The position numbers were made by a program, and so were the translations under genes. From Paguma larvata (Eukaryota; Chordata; Mammalia; Carnivora; Viverridae), in assembly GCA_030068075.1 (NCBI GenBank), contig CM057841.1:37923030-37987029 (forward strand): a stretch of DNA of 64,000 nucleotides. Direction: 5' to 3'. Positions 33,199-45,252 of this stretch are shown here, in pieces; position 1 is the stretch's first letter, and each line of letters begins with the position of its first letter. The notes under the pieces were generated by a model. The model ran no database searches. It saw nothing but the letters and a program-made list of their open reading frames with translations, and was not told the origin of the DNA.

Positions 33199-33432
33199 GG
33201 GTGCCTGGGTGGTACAGTTGGTTAAGCGACTGACTTTGGCTCAGGTCATGATCTCATGGTTCATGAGTTCAAGTCCCAGGACGAACTCTGTGCTGACAGC
33301 TTGGAGCCTGGAGCCTGCTTCAGATTCTGTGTCTCCCTCCCTCTTTGCCCCTCCCCTGCTCACTCTCTCGCGCTCTGCTCTCTCTCTCTCAAAAATAAAT
33401 AAAAAAACATTAAAAAGAAATTAAAGGAAAAA
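33199..33432 (+). mobile_element. CAN SINE (SINEC, feliform)
   Basis: GGGTGCCTGGGTGGTACAGT head and full body. The imperfect target duplication is AAAACTGCTGTCATTGCT (33181-33198) against AAAACTGTCAATGCT (33433-33447), with a 3-bp deletion in one copy. Confidence 0.94.
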
Positions 33433-33447
33433 AAAACTGTCAATGCT

Positions 33448-34294
33448 CAGAGAAAGGTGGTAAGTGGCCTGGTACTACGGTCTGCATCAGGCCTTCTGAA
33501 AAATCAATTCATTGTGTGCTTACGTGCATGATAAAAGCCAGGGATTCTAGCTTATCTTCCCCCCCTTACACCATCATACTTACTCCCAAAGGTCACCCAA
33601 ACTCATAGGCTGTGTCAGTCTCCAGGAGCATCCCTTCTCAAAGGTTACCCATGAAAGCTAAATTTGTTCAAGAGTTAAGAAATTAAGGTGGAGGAACAGA
33701 GAAGAGCAGAAAGTGGAGGAGGTCTAAAACCTTCTTCGGGAATTCCAAACTCTGGGAGGCTGAGCAAAGTGCCTCGAGAAAAGTAGCTATTCCAAGACTC
33801 TGAGGGGAAACCAGAAATGACCAGCTGGTATGAATTAAGAAGACTCTTGCTAAAAGATGGTGGAGTGAGCGGTTTACAGAGAATGAGACTTTTTTTTTTT
33901 TTTAACGGCTTTCTCAGGCATGGTGATTTTGTTTTGTTTTGTTTCATTATTTCCTCCTATTTTTCTTCTAAATCCTTTGGAAGCCTGTAGAATGAATGGC
34001 TGTAAAATGTGAGAAGAAACGTGACTGAATCAAAGGATGCTTTGTGATTTCCCCTCATTTTAATAAGTCACAGACAGAATGGATTTCAACATCTTCAAAA
34101 TCACTGCCTGTGATTCTCAAAAACTTGAATTCATTTTATTACTCTGAAGCTCCTACCACCTAAACTGCACCCCTAATACCCACGTCTGTGTGTGCACGTA
34201 CACACAGGAAAGCTGGAACATCCTCCGGCACAAAGCCTGCTCCATCATTTTGGATAAGATTACAGGAGCTACAACAGCTGGTGCCTGTTCAAGT
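33448..34294. other. Unassigned sequence
   Basis: T-run near 33890-33903 and a (GTTTT)n stretch near 33930. Nothing else recognised. Confidence 0.4.
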
Positions 34295-34405
34295 GTCTAT
34301 TTTCTCCTTTGAAGTAGGTAGGTACCAGTATACTTATTTAATGGATTAGGAAGCGGAGGTTGGAAAGGACACACTCTCCAGTACACAGTAAGCATGCACA
34401 GCTAA
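34295..34405 (-). mobile_element. MIR fragment
   Basis: GAAGTAGGTAGGTACCAGTA, GGATTAGGAAGCGGAGGTTG, CAGTACACAGTAAGCATGCA. Confidence 0.5.
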
Positions 34406-35194
34406 TTAGTTTTCTTCCACCATTACCTCTCACACATTAGCCCTGTGTGTACTGAAGACAAGATGCAAGGCAGGGAGAACAAGGTTTGCTTCTGAAGTTC
34501 AATGCCACTAAGTAACTTGCCCAAGGAGGCACAGCCTGTAAAGCTTTCTGCAGACTCTAGATCTTGACAATTTGTTCTCTTAATATATATGAGCTGAACT
34601 GAATGGCAAAACTCTTCTTCTCTTGAATGGTGCAGACTGATCTTATGTGCAGAATTCAGAGAGGAGTAGACAACTGACTGGTGGAATCTGGAATCGGACA
34701 GTACGGTAAGACTGACCAAATCCCATCATCTATTTCCAAGATAAGTGCTTGACTCTATTTAGTGAGTGAAATATTCCAGAGTGATTTAAGCAGAGTTTTT
34801 CCAAAAGTTTGCCAGAGTATTCTCTTGGGGGTGGGGGTTTCTTAAAGCCATAAATTTCAAGACTACTCAAAAACAGTATCACAAACAGTATCAAAACAAC
34901 TCTAAACCATTATTTACTTCCCATTCAGGAGTAGTATTGTAGACATTATTTCTAAACTGACGTATATTTGACTTTAGACCTGAGTATGATTATTATTACA
35001 ATGATTATGAGGAAACAGGCAAATAGGACGTTTCTATAAGATACTGAGGATTTTTTTTTAATATTTAAACAGTATGAATAAAAAAGTATACTGAATGTGT
35101 CAAGGAAAATGCTGATCATTCCCTAAGCACATATTTTTCTACCTGTACCACTCAGGGATAGATTCAGCTGCTTTTCAGTCATACAGATTCAACA
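34406..35194. other. Unassigned sequence
   Basis: A possible MIR scrap at 34510-34560 (TAAGTAACTTGCCCAAGGAG). Otherwise nothing recognised. Confidence 0.4.
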
Positions 35195-35295
35195 AACAGA
35201 GAGAGTCCCTATTATTTTCCAGAGGAGTTACATGCAGGGATGATGAATAAAACAAGGCCCCTGCCTTCAAGGAGTTCTCATTCTGGGTTGATTTT
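35195..35295 (+). mobile_element. Ancient mammalian repeat, family uncertain
   Basis: GGGATGATGAATAAAACAAG then CCCCTGCCTTCAAGGAGTTC matches the same old family as 20175. Confidence 0.5.
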
Positions 35296-36295
35296 TCTCC
35301 CCCTGGAATATATGAGTAAGTAGAAAACAAAAATGGAATAGAATGTGAGTTTCATGTATTATAAATCGGAAAGGAAATATAGCACATTTTTCCTCTAAAT
35401 GAAGTAATATACTCCTGTTCAGACTTAATATATGGATATGCTTTTTTTTTTCTCATTCTACATATTTATTTCAATTAATTCTTTAAAAAGCTTTACTTAT
35501 TACTCTGGGGTCTTGCAAGTTATGTCTATGATGAAAATAAATGTCAAATAGTGTTAAAATGCATTTAAATTTCAATATGGAATTGCTATTGGTCAACTTT
35601 TGTTGTGCTTTTGTTCTCAAATAATAGATGCCACAAGGAAATGAAAATAATCCAAGGACAAGATGATCTGATGGAATTGGGATTACAGTGAGGCAGTCAG
35701 GCAAACCAAATGGTTGAAAACACAAAGGCTCCTGATCGCAGGGAGTGAACAGTTCCCAGTAAGTCTCCCCTGTCCATACTTTCGCCCTGTTATGAAATCA
35801 TTAGGAACCCCACGTTAACAACAGCAACATCATGAGAAACCCACATGATAATTACCAATTGAGCTGTAAGACCTCATGACACTATACTGGGGGAAGATCG
35901 CCAAAGACATCTATGCATAGAGTTGACACTGTAAAGAATAATGTAATAAAACAGGGAGACGTTAAGCTATGTACAAAAGAATTAAGTTTCCTGTAAGAAT
36001 TAGCTCCCTGAAACTTCTGATCTTAGTTTTCTGATTATTTTGATCAAATCATCTTAGGTTTAGAAAATTCACAAAATTTGAAGAAACATCCATAAGGGGT
36101 TCAGAACACAGCCAGGACTTAACACCTAGCACAGTGCCTCTGTAATAGCAGACATACTATTCATTCTTTAGTCAACAACTATTATCAATATGGAACCAGA
36201 TTATAACTGAGGCTCCAAGTGGCAAAGAACTTGTATAATGCTGAAACGATCCATAGTCCAACAATAGATATTAAACACATACTTCTATTTTGTTT
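35296..36295. other. Unassigned sequence
   Basis: T-run near 35442. At 36120-36175, ACCTAGCACAGTGCCTCTGT resembles the end of an L2 or MIR copy. No gene. Confidence 0.4.
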
Positions 36296-36309
36296 AAATA
36301 TTTATTTGA

Positions 36310-36562
36310 GGGGCGCCTGGGTGGCTCAGTCGGTTGAGCGTTCGACTTCAGCTCAGGTCATGATCTCGCAGTTTGTGAGTTCAAGCCCCACCTCACGGGC
36401 TCTGTGCTGACGGCTCAGAGCCTGGAGTCTGCTTCGGATTCTGCGTCTCCCTCTCTGTCTGCCCCTCTCCCATTCGCACTCTGTCTCCTTCTCTCACAAA
36501 AATAAATAAAATATCAAATAAATAAATAAATAAGTAAGTAAATAAATAAATAAATAAATAAA
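36310..36562 (+). mobile_element. Young CAN SINE inserted into an opposite-strand SINE
   Basis: Near-consensus head and A box (GGGCGCCTGGGTGGCTCAGT) with a variable (AAAT)n tail at 36515-36563. TATTTGAG occurs just before and just after it. This is the tail-proximal sequence of the reverse SINE that follows, so the older element was split near its 3' end. Confidence 0.92.
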
Positions 36563-36563
36563 T
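36515..36563. repeat. (AAAT)n with AAGT variants
   Basis: Expanded A-rich tail of the SINE. Confidence 0.9.
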
Positions 36564-36740
36564 ATTTGAGAGAGAGAGCGAGAGCGTAAGGGAGGGGCAA
36601 GAGAGGGAGACAGACCCCAAGCAGGCTCTACACTGTGAGCATATGGCTTGACGTGGGGCTTCATCTCAGGACCATGAGACCATGACTTGAGACAAAATCA
36701 AGAGTCGGACTCTTCACCAAATGAGCCACCCAGATGCCCC
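36563..36740 (-). mobile_element. Older CAN SINE, reverse, split by the younger one
   Basis: GAGAGAGAGAGCGAGAGCGT, GCAGGCTCTACACTGTGAGC, then TGAGCCACCCAGATGCCCCT at the head. Its 3' tail remnant lies upstream of 36310. Confidence 0.92.
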
Positions 36741-36848
36741 TAAATGTATGTTTTTAATCCCTCTAAAGAATATGCTACAGATAAGAATATGTTCTCATTG
36801 TTCAATACAATATCTTTTTATAAAAAATTTACTCTGCCCTCTTAATAT

Positions 36849-36929
36849 ATATTTTTTTTACTTTTAAATTTTTTTAAGTTTATTAGTTTGATAGAGAGCA
36901 TGCACATGTGCACAAGCAGGCGGGGGAGG

Positions 36930-36973
<44 letters not shown>

Positions 36974-37104
36974 CAAGCAGGCTCCACACTGTCAGCAGGG
37001 AGCCCAATGCAGGACTTAATCTCACAAACCTTGAGGTCATGACCCGAGCCAAAATCAAGAGTGAGACGCTTAATTGACTGAATGAACCACCCAAACATAC
37101 AGCT
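36849..37104 (-). mobile_element. CAN SINE with long (GA)n tract
   Basis: A full reverse copy whose GA tract is expanded (36931-36969). CCTCTTAATAT at 36838-36848 and 37105-37115 is the target duplication. The head is decayed (AATGAACCACCCAAACATAC). Confidence 0.94.
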
Positions 37105-37115
37105 CCTCTTAATAT

Positions 37116-38139
37116 CTTTGACAAAAAAAGGAGGCAGGCAAGGAAGTATTCTCCTTCCACGGAGAAAGTGGATATTTTGAAAAGTAATCTTATGTATAAA
37201 AAGTAATCCAATAAATTTTGGAAAATAAATATCTGATATTTTGATCTTATAATATGATATTCCTAATTTGGACATACCCAAGTCAGCATGTTAAAAGTTC
37301 GGATTACTCCTTCAGCAGAGACACGTTAATATATAATTAACTCATGGGTTTTGTGGTCAATATTGGGACTATTTCACGTGAAACCTATTAATACCTCACA
37401 GGATGTATGTGGGTACATGTCGGAGTTAAGGCATATTAAGCTCTGTGAACCACAACATCACACTGGTGCTTCCTGCTCCCTGGTTTCTTACAGCCTGTAT
37501 AGGGTGGATAATCCTGAAATCAAGACAGCCAAGGACCTGTAAATGAGGCTGTACAGCAAAATTATTGAAAAAGCACTTTCTGTCTATACAGGATGAGCCC
37601 AGCACACTCCCTGTTAAGTGATACAGGTTGTATTACAGAAGGCAAGACCTTTTGATCCCAAATGGATTTTTTTTCTCCTTTGACTTCTGTGTTGAGAAAA
37701 GGTGGTAGAGATAAGACAGGGTATAGGATATTTTTAGCTGAGAAGCAGCTCTTCATAAGAAACACACCTTTAGGGAAATATTGCAGGCAGGAACTAGATT
37801 CACTCTATTTAGCAAATGTGCATAGGAGTTCAATACTTGTTTGTTGAGTGAATCGATGTTGAAAAGATTAAATGACAGGAGTGCAGAGTACCATAGGGAG
37901 TGTGACTGGGTGTCTATTCCCCCCTACTGCTTCTGATTCAAGTGGCTTAGTGCCAACAATGATAATGTCAAGAAATACAGCATCAAGATGAGAGTATTTT
38001 TTTCTTCTTCTTCTCTTCCCCAACACGAGTTCAACTAAAATCTTTGTGTCCTTTAAATCTTTATGCCATTAACCCTCCACACTCCAGTCTTTGGCTAATT
38101 ATTATCATTATCATCAACATCATCATAAACAGAAGATAT
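37116..38139. other. Unassigned sequence
   Basis: No gene. 37800-37850 (TTCAATACTTGTTTGTTGAG) reads like an L2 terminus. T/C-run near 37997. Confidence 0.4.
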
Positions 38140-38370
38140 ACTTGAATGAGTGCTTCCTTTGTACCAGACACCATTCTAAGGAATTACACATATACTCAGG
38201 ACTTATAATCCTCTCAATACACCTAAGAGAGAGCCCATATTGTCTTCTTTTCATATTTGAGAAATATGGAACTCAAAGAAGTTAAGTTAATTGCCTTAGA
38301 TCATTCAACTAGTGTGGGAAAACGGGGATCCAAAATCAAAAGATCCTGCTCATATTCTCCACTGAGCCTC
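38140..38370 (-). mobile_element. MIR, nearly full length
   Basis: GTGCTTCCTTTGTACCAGAC, CTTATAATCCTCTCAATACA, GAACTCAAAGAAGTTAAGTT, AATTGCCTTAGATCATTCAA. Confidence 0.8.
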
Positions 38371-38721
38371 ACATTTTACTATAGTGAAGCTAAAAGCCAG
38401 AGCGAGCTTCTAAACCACCATTATCCTTTAACTGCAGCACCTTTATAGGACATTAACAATTCCTACCATGCCTGTCGCTCCTCCTTTTCTCTTTACTCCT
38501 TTAAAGGGATATGATTTCCCAATGAGCCACTGTGCTAAGCAAAAGAATACTGCAGGTCCCTCACAAGAGGAAATGCATTTCCAATTTAATAATGGAAGTC
38601 GATGGGAAATGGGATTTGCTTCACAGGAATTTGCCAACTTTGCTGGAATTCATTCATTGCATAACCTAGTAGAAACCTTTGATGTAGAGAGAAATTGAAT
38701 AAACCCCAAATCAGTTACTGA
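38371..38721. other. Unassigned sequence
   Basis: Overlapping 60-75 codon open frames on both strands at 38443-38698 have no recognisable features. Confidence 0.4.
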
Positions 38722-38830
38722 ATATTATTAGACACCCTGAAGGCAGTGGCCACGTCTTGTTCATCTGTGTGGCTTCCAAAGCACAGTTCTTTAAAGCTGA
38801 TGTTCAATAAGTGTCTGGTGAAATAAAATG
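38722..38830 (+). mobile_element. L2 3'-end fragment
   Basis: CCCTGAAGGCAGTGGCCACG, TCTTGTTCATCTGTGTGGCT, TGTTCAATAAGTGTCTGGTG: the classical L2 terminus. Confidence 0.75.
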
Positions 38831-38974
38831 CCTTTTTTGAAATTTATGAAAATTATTCTCATTAATATGAGACTAAGCCAATAAACTATAATCTCTTGTA
38901 TGAGTTTATTAACACAGAAATAAAGTACCACTACCACAGCTGAAGAATACCACAGGGGGATTCCATTCAATAAT

Positions 38975-39340
38975 TAATTCAAAAATAAATATATTTTGAG
39001 CTCCCTCACTGTGTTATGTACTGAGGATTTAATGGTGAACAGTTTGACTTGGGGGACAGACTTAGGGTTTTACTTATGCTTTGTGTTTATTTTTGATATT
39101 GTGTTGCTACCTGTAATAAAAGGTAAGTACGGGATATCATGTGAAAGTGAATAAAGACACTTGGCTTTATGGAGGGGTGTTAGGAAAGGCTTGTCAAGTG
39201 AAATAAATATTGAACTGAGATTTAAAAAAAAAAAAACTAGGAGTTAAAAATCTGGAATTGGGATGACACAGGGTGTGAACTCAAGATACAAGAAAGCCTA
39301 TGAAAAAGCCTAGAGGAAACAACCCATGCACACATTAAGA
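38975..39340 (+). mobile_element. Ancient mammalian repeat, family uncertain
   Basis: TGTGTTATGTACTGAGGATT and TAATGGTGAACAGTTTGACT, later AAATATTGAACTGAGATTTA, keep the order of an old interspersed family. An A-run sits at 39223. Confidence 0.45.
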
Positions 39341-39734
39341 AATTAAAAGAGGCCAGAGTAGGGGGACACGAATACCTAAGAGGAGGGTACATGGTCTACA
39401 GAACCTTGATAATGGATTCAGGCAGGGGCAAACATCACACAATGTCTACTAGATCCTCAGGATTTAATCTTCCATAAGCAATGAAAAATAAATGATGTGT
39501 ACTGTCCTGCGCGGTCTTCCCAACATGCAAATCAAATCACATCGCCTCTATGATTAAGTATAATGTACAGATTGGGAAGTGGGACAAGTGGATGCAAGGA
39601 AGTAATCTGCAATTTTCAACGACTCCAGTAAGCTGAAATCTTTTCATCACAGATTACCCGTAACTCAGGAGAGCACATTTCTAAGTTGGCTGTCCACCTC
39701 TCATCTATCCACTAAGGAGAAAGGGGTATAAAAA

Positions 39735-40342
39735 AAACACAAGATATAATGTTTATCAAGAAACAACAAGTGGTGGTAAAGATGTAGAGAAAAAGGACCC
39801 CTCTTGCACTGTTGGTGGGAATGCAAACTGGTACAGCTGCTCTGGAAAACAGTAGGGAGGCTTCTCAAAAGGTTAAAAATGCAATTATCATATGGCCCTA
39901 TAATCACACTACTGTGTATTTATCCAAAGTGTACAAAAACACTAATTCAAAGGGATACATGCACCCGTATGTTTCTAGCGGCATTATTAGCAACAGACAA
40001 ATTATGGAAGCAGCCCCAAGTGTCTGTGAGTAGATGAATGGCTGAAGATGTGATATAGATACATTCCTAATATAGTATTATTCAGCTATCACAAATAATG
40101 AAGTCTTACCATTTGCCATGACATTAATGGAACTAAAGAGTGTAATGTTAAGCAAAATAAATCACTCACAGAAAGATAAATACCATATGATTTCACTCAT
40201 ATGTGGAATTTAAGAAACAAAACAAACAAGCAAAGAGAAAAAAATGGATGTGTTGAATCACTTTGTACACCTGAAACTAATATAACACTGTATGTTAACT
40301 ATGCTGGAATTAAAATTAAAAGAAAAATTAAAAAAAAAAATG
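39735..40342 (+). mobile_element. L1 fragment with decayed ORF2 C-terminus and 3' end
   Basis: About 600 bp of an older carnivore L1. A frame at 39804-40037 reads CWWECKLVQLLWKT, KDTCTRMF-like (QRDTCTRMF) and LWKQPQ, which correspond to the conserved C-terminal part of LINE-1 ORF2p. The 3' region follows: ATGATTTCACTCATATGTGG, TTGTACACCTGAAACTAATA, and a poly(A). Reverse transcriptase and endonuclease domains are absent because of 5' truncation, so it is dead. Confidence 0.88.
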
Positions 40343-40345
40343 ATA

Positions 40346-40639
40346 CCATGTTTGTCCTTCTTGGGTACACACCCTCTTCTCTACTAAGGAGTTTATGTCA
40401 AAACAATTCCACCAGTTCCAGTGTCAACGTTGATTTTAATCCTATGCTTCCTATAAAGACTAGGGTAAGGCTTTAAAGACCTTTATATCCCTAGTCCTCA
40501 GGACTAAACTTGTGTCATGATAAATACTCTAAATAAACTTCCAGAACAAAAATACTTTTGAGAATCAGTTTAAACTCCCATAATTAACTGATTAAACTCA
40601 GTCCCAACTATGTGGGAAATGAGACAGCTAACAGGTAAC
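40346..40639. other. Unassigned sequence
   Basis: Nothing recognised. Confidence 0.4.
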
Positions 40640-40815
40640 ACATGAGGGACAAGCACTATTGCTGTATTTTAATAATAACTTTCTAACCTAGTTTTTGGGA
40701 CACTACGTAGATGAGGAAGTGAAAGCCAATTAGGGAAGTTACTACTTACCCAAGCCTATAGATCTAGTGAGTGAATAAGAAATGGCATTCCACATAATAA
40801 AGACCATGCTACCCT
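40640..40815 (-). mobile_element. MIR
   Basis: GATGAGGAAGTGAAAGCCAA, GAAGTTACTACTTACCCAAG, AGATCTAGTGAGTGAATAAG. Confidence 0.6.
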
Positions 40816-41397
40816 CCACTGCAGAATATGGACATTCAGAGAACCAGGTGGTTTCTTGATTTTCATTCAGATGTTTGAGTATTTCATAAACAGAGTCATC
40901 ATCTACTTTCTCATTTTGTCTTGTTTTATTTTGCTGTTCCTGTATTTAGGTTTTGGGTTTCTTTGTCTTTGTTTTTTGACTGACAACTTGGGAGAAAGAT
41001 TTAACCATAAGGTGAATGGAAAATGACTGCAAAGAACTATGGAGAACTTTATACAAAGGAAATTCCTTGCAGGTAGGGTTTCTTGATATTCTGTAGGAAA
41101 TAACACCATCTCCATTACAATGCCTAATATCTTGTAATGAAGGGTCTCACAGGGCTCCTGAAAAATTCAAACCTATTTGACTCCCGGGCAAATGCTTAAA
41201 TACCAGAAGTAGCATTTGACCTATAAATGCCACAATATACATAGTGCTGTTAACAACATTCCCATGTGAGACAGAACAAATGTTCTCCCACATTTAAACC
41301 AACAAGTAGAAACGAGCCCTGTACTGAGAATATAAACCCCTTTCTTTACACTGATACCATGAAGCTTAAGTATAATCATAACTGATTGCTTAAGTTA
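40816..41397. other. Unassigned sequence
   Basis: T/G-rich stretch near 40910-40980. No repeat recognised. Confidence 0.4.
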
Positions 41398-41413
41398 AAT
41401 TTAGTAGTGTTCA

Positions 41414-41626
41414 GGGATGCCTGGGTGGCTCAACTGGTTAAGCGTGGGACTTTGGATCAGGTCACGATCTCACAGTTCATGAGTTTGAGACCCGTGTTGG
41501 GCTCTGTGCTGACAGCTCAGAGCCTGGATCCTGCTTCAGATTCTGTGTCTCCCTCACTTTCTGCCCCTCCCCAGCTCATGCTGTGTCTCTCTCTCAAAAA
41601 TAAATAAACATTTTAAAATGTTTTTT
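41414..41626 (+). mobile_element. CAN SINE (SINEC, feliform)
   Basis: GGGATGCCTGGGTGGCTCAA head, full body, AATAAATAAACATTTT tail. The 16-bp duplication AATTTAGTAGTGTTCA (41398-41413) against AATTCAATAGTGTTCA (41627-41642) has two mismatches. Confidence 0.95.
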
Positions 41627-41642
41627 AATTCAATAGTGTTCA

Positions 41643-42861
41643 AGTAAATATGTGAATGCTAATACATTTTAAATGAATAAAACGTGTTTAACTTTCTCTA
41701 CTATAAATGTCCGAATGTGTATTTTAATAATTAGACTAACGGTGTCAATCCTGTAAATTAGTTTCCCGAAAAAGTATGTATACATGAACATATACACATG
41801 CAAACACACACTCACACACATGCGCATGCCCCTTAACTATAAATATCTACACTCTGAAAGTTAAAAACAGTAGATCTAATTTGATCCTATTCCTTGAAAG
41901 TCTGCCTTGCAGAACAGAAGTGTTTGTTTATTTCGTTCTAAAGCAGGCAAGACAGTCTTTGAAAATGCAGAAGCCGCACACAGTAAAATCTTAAGGTAAA
42001 CTTAGAGAAAATTCCTGGAAGTGACTCAAATAATCACTAGACTCCAATAAAATTCATCTTGGATAAAGGAAGGAGAGGAGGTAAATTTACATTGTGTTTT
42101 ATTATATTCTTTAATGTTATCTAATTTCCAAACAGCAGACCCAAGGTAATGCAAATTCTACTTTATGAGGGCAAATTAAGCCTAGTTTGCATAAGCACAA
42201 AGCAGTATCTATTTTTACAGTAAAAGTACCAAGTCCCTGAACAGCATTTTTATGATGCCGCTTAACAAGTTTGTACTTCTTTGGCAAGAAGTTATTTTAC
42301 TTCTCAAGTAAAAAACAGAAGAAAAAAAAAGAGAATAAAAAGCTAAGTGAAATGTTCAGTTCTGTACAACTCATTCTAATTTCAACACTGTTTTTACTGG
42401 GACTGATTTTTCTCACCCCGTCCCCACAGGAATGGACTTAAGTACTTGAGGCAGGGGGTCCAGCCTGCAATGGGGTTGGAGGGCCCTTAAAGCTGAATGT
42501 TATGGGATTGCCTGCATTTCTCTTCAATCCACTTTCATTCCACCCGTGGTCAAAATAGTCCGTGTTCCAACATCAGTCCTCAGGCTAGTAAGTGTGAAGT
42601 TGTCAATGCATGTGTTTAATACAACATGGACACTCCATGGAAAACAGTAGATGTGTCTGGGTAATTTAGTATTTTAACGGTCTTTCAGAGTAGATTAGGT
42701 GTTAATGTAATATTGGCTGGCAAATCATTTCAGCAGAAGCAAGTCAGTGGAAGTGGTTAAATATTCAAAATTAGGTTTTGGCCAATTGATTCTTAATTAC
42801 ACAACCAGAGACTCAAGAGATTCAAGTTAACAGTCCTTTTCTCCTCCCATTGGACATATAG

Positions 42862-42863
<2 letters not shown>
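41643..42863. other. Unassigned sequence
   Basis: An impure AC-rich stretch at 41785-41830. No repeat or gene recognised; much of it (42060-42330) is plain AT-rich sequence. Confidence 0.4.

Positions 42864-42909
<46 letters not shown>
42864..42909. repeat. (AC)23 microsatellite
   Basis: Uninterrupted 46-bp AC run, the longest pure dinucleotide array in the window. Confidence 0.96.
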
Positions 42910-42911
<2 letters not shown>

Positions 42912-43559
42912 TGAAAGGTTCTAGCTGCTCTCAGGAATCAAAGCATATCCTGGCAGTATTTGTCTAAGAATAAAGCTTCAAATGTCTAAGCAAGACCACC
43001 TATAGACTATCTGATTGTTCCCTTCAAGGAAGCCAGAAAGAATGTCGATTTAAGAGCCACTAGCAGCAGCTAAGTGTAGTTTAAAAGGAACACATTGGAA
43101 ACCCTCCCTATCTGTCAGGTTCACCATTTCTGTGAAAAAGAACACCAGTTAATGTGACTTCAAGAGACTCCAAACTATTTAAGTAGCCATTCAGCTGCAG
43201 TACTAGAGGAGAGCATAGTATTTCAGGATGGAAATGAACAGACCCACTTAAATACATGTGAAGGACCATATGTAGGTACCTGAACACAAACACACATGCA
43301 TTTGCATGTGCACACACGGTCATGTGCTCTGATCTAGCCACAGAGGCTTTCGGAGCAGGGCGAATTTTCTCGTTACTCAGATCCTTTGGACTTTTCTCAA
43401 CACAGGAAATACTTTCCATGTGAACCTTTACATGAGTGCTTTTTTGCCCTTCAAGTTACAGCGTAACAATCACCCCCCACCGCCCCTGCAAACCACCATA
43501 CTTAAAATCATTTCTTATTTCTTTTCCTCTTCATTTTACCATGCCTTTTACTTCACTTT
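42910..43559. other. Unassigned sequence
   Basis: Nothing recognised. The 103-codon reverse frame at 43108-43419 lacks any recognisable feature. Confidence 0.4.
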
Positions 43560-43775
43560 TCTAGTTCCAGAACCTAGCACAGTGTCTGCCTTATTTATAG
43601 TAGGCACTCAATCCAATTTTTGGTTACTATGAGGTGTTCTACTCAATGAATAACTCTTCTCGGGTAAGTGACAGTAACCCATGCTGGAATATAATTTATA
43701 CAGAGAGAAAACAGGTGCTGTCCTCAAGAACCTCCTGTGTAGTGGGAGAGGATAAGAAAACTGAGCAAAATGTGT
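43560..43775 (+). mobile_element. Old repeat segments: L2-like end then unassigned old repeat
   Basis: CAGAACCTAGCACAGTGTCT with TAGTAGGCACTCAATCC is L2-like. GAAAACAGGTGCTGTCCTCA with AGAACCTCCTGTGTAGTGGG belongs with the unnamed old family at 20175 and 35195. Confidence 0.5.
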
Positions 43776-44449
43776 GGACGGTGAGAGACCGAAAAAGCTG
43801 GAAGGTTCAGGATTTGGAAAAGGAAAGCCAAGACAGTCTGCCTGAGGCAGGGAAGATTCCAAAGGCTGAGGATAGCTCCGGTGGGCCCTTACTTACTGAG
43901 TTAAGTACAAGAGTGCTTGAAACTGCTCTCCAGTCAAAAGAAAAGCAAGTACGTAGGGCTGAAGTTATGAGGGTTCTTGATCTATCTGAAAGTTGAATTT
44001 CTCTATATGAGCGTGGTGATGTGTGGGAAAGTTGCTGAACAAAGCAGAGCTATATCAATATAAGAAAGCAATATTGTCACATTCATCCATAACTGCAACG
44101 CAATAATATTCTAAGATCCTTACTATTTAGGTCAAACTTTGTCCACTTGTCAAAGCCTTTTGCCACCATTGCTGTTTACCTACCATTCCATACAGATGCC
44201 CCCCCCCAAGGAAAAAAAAAGGTTGAAAGCATCAACTCAGAAGTTAGAATACTTGAGATGAACCTCAGTTTCTCACTTAATCTTCCTAAGACCACCTGTC
44301 TGAAGAGTGACTCAGACTCGACTTCAGTTCCTTCAGCCAGGATAACGATTAATAGGAACCTTCCAATCTTCTGAAGGAAAGTAAGGCACATGGAAAGATT
44401 TGCACAAGGAGTGCCATATAATACTTCATAATGACAATTGTCACTCTCC
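43776..44449. other. Unassigned sequence
   Basis: C-run then A-run near 44200-44220. The 120-codon forward frame at 43634-43996 overlaps the old repeat, so I do not accept it as a gene. Confidence 0.4.
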
Positions 44450-44780
44450 TGAAAACCTTCAGTACTCTGTGGACATGTGAGATTGTCTACTAAGTGCAGT
44501 ATTTCAGAAACAATTTGCTTCCCTGCTCAACAGTGTGACACAGAAGCCTCTCCCTGATCTGAGTCTGACCATTTCTGTCCAGCTGCATCTCCAGTGGATA
44601 TAGCCCCAGGCCATTCCCTGGACTAGAGCCTTAATGACAACTGTAAATCCCCAGGCACAGCCTCTTCACAATTCTCAGCGTTCACACATACTGTTTGCTC
44701 TCTCTGTCTGAAGTCCTTCTCTCAGTGGGCCCGATTTTCCTTTCAAAATCAATTAGATTCTCACTTGTCCTGATATTGTT
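44450..44780 (+). mobile_element. L2 3'-region fragment
   Basis: AGAAGCCTCTCCCTGATCTG, GTCCAGCTGCATCTCCAGTG, CACACATACTGTTTGCTCTC, TGTCTGAAGTCCTTCTCTCA in L2 order. Confidence 0.7.
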
Positions 44781-45113
44781 CCTCTACCACTGGCACCTCC
44801 CTCCTCTGTTGGACTTGAGTGCCTCTACTCTGTGCCTCTTCACGAGCAACTCACACAGGAAAAGTCATGGTTTACTAGACCTCCTGGCTTGTAAGTCCAC
44901 ATGCCTGGCTGCAAGGCCAGCTAGTATTATTTGTGGTGCCCAGTGCAACAGGAAAATGTAGAAAAAAGGGCAGGAAGAAAGAATTATTTATATATTAAAG
45001 TACAAAGTATTTTCCTTTCTTCCATGTAACTGTCCCACTTATGTGCATTCTCTTTTTTCTCACTGGATTTCATGTACAAAAATTGAGAATTTCAAGACAG
45101 CAACAGCAGAGCA
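44781..45113. other. Unassigned sequence
   Basis: Possible further L2 sequence at the start; otherwise nothing recognised. Confidence 0.35.
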
Positions 45114-45141
45114 AGAATCCAGAATCCAGAATCCAGAATCC
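45114..45141. repeat. Heptamer tandem array (AGAATCC)4
   Basis: Four perfect 7-bp copies. Confidence 0.95.
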
Positions 45142-45252
45142 AGCCATGGGATCTTCTGAGAACAGAAACCCATGTAAGTCCTTAAGTTGCATGCATAAGG
45201 AGCCAGTCCATCTCTCTAGAACATGAATTGTTAGGGCATCATGGCCACAACA

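Noticed and set aside
43634..43996. 120-codon forward open frame
   Set aside because: Its first part overlaps an old interspersed repeat and no domain is visible.
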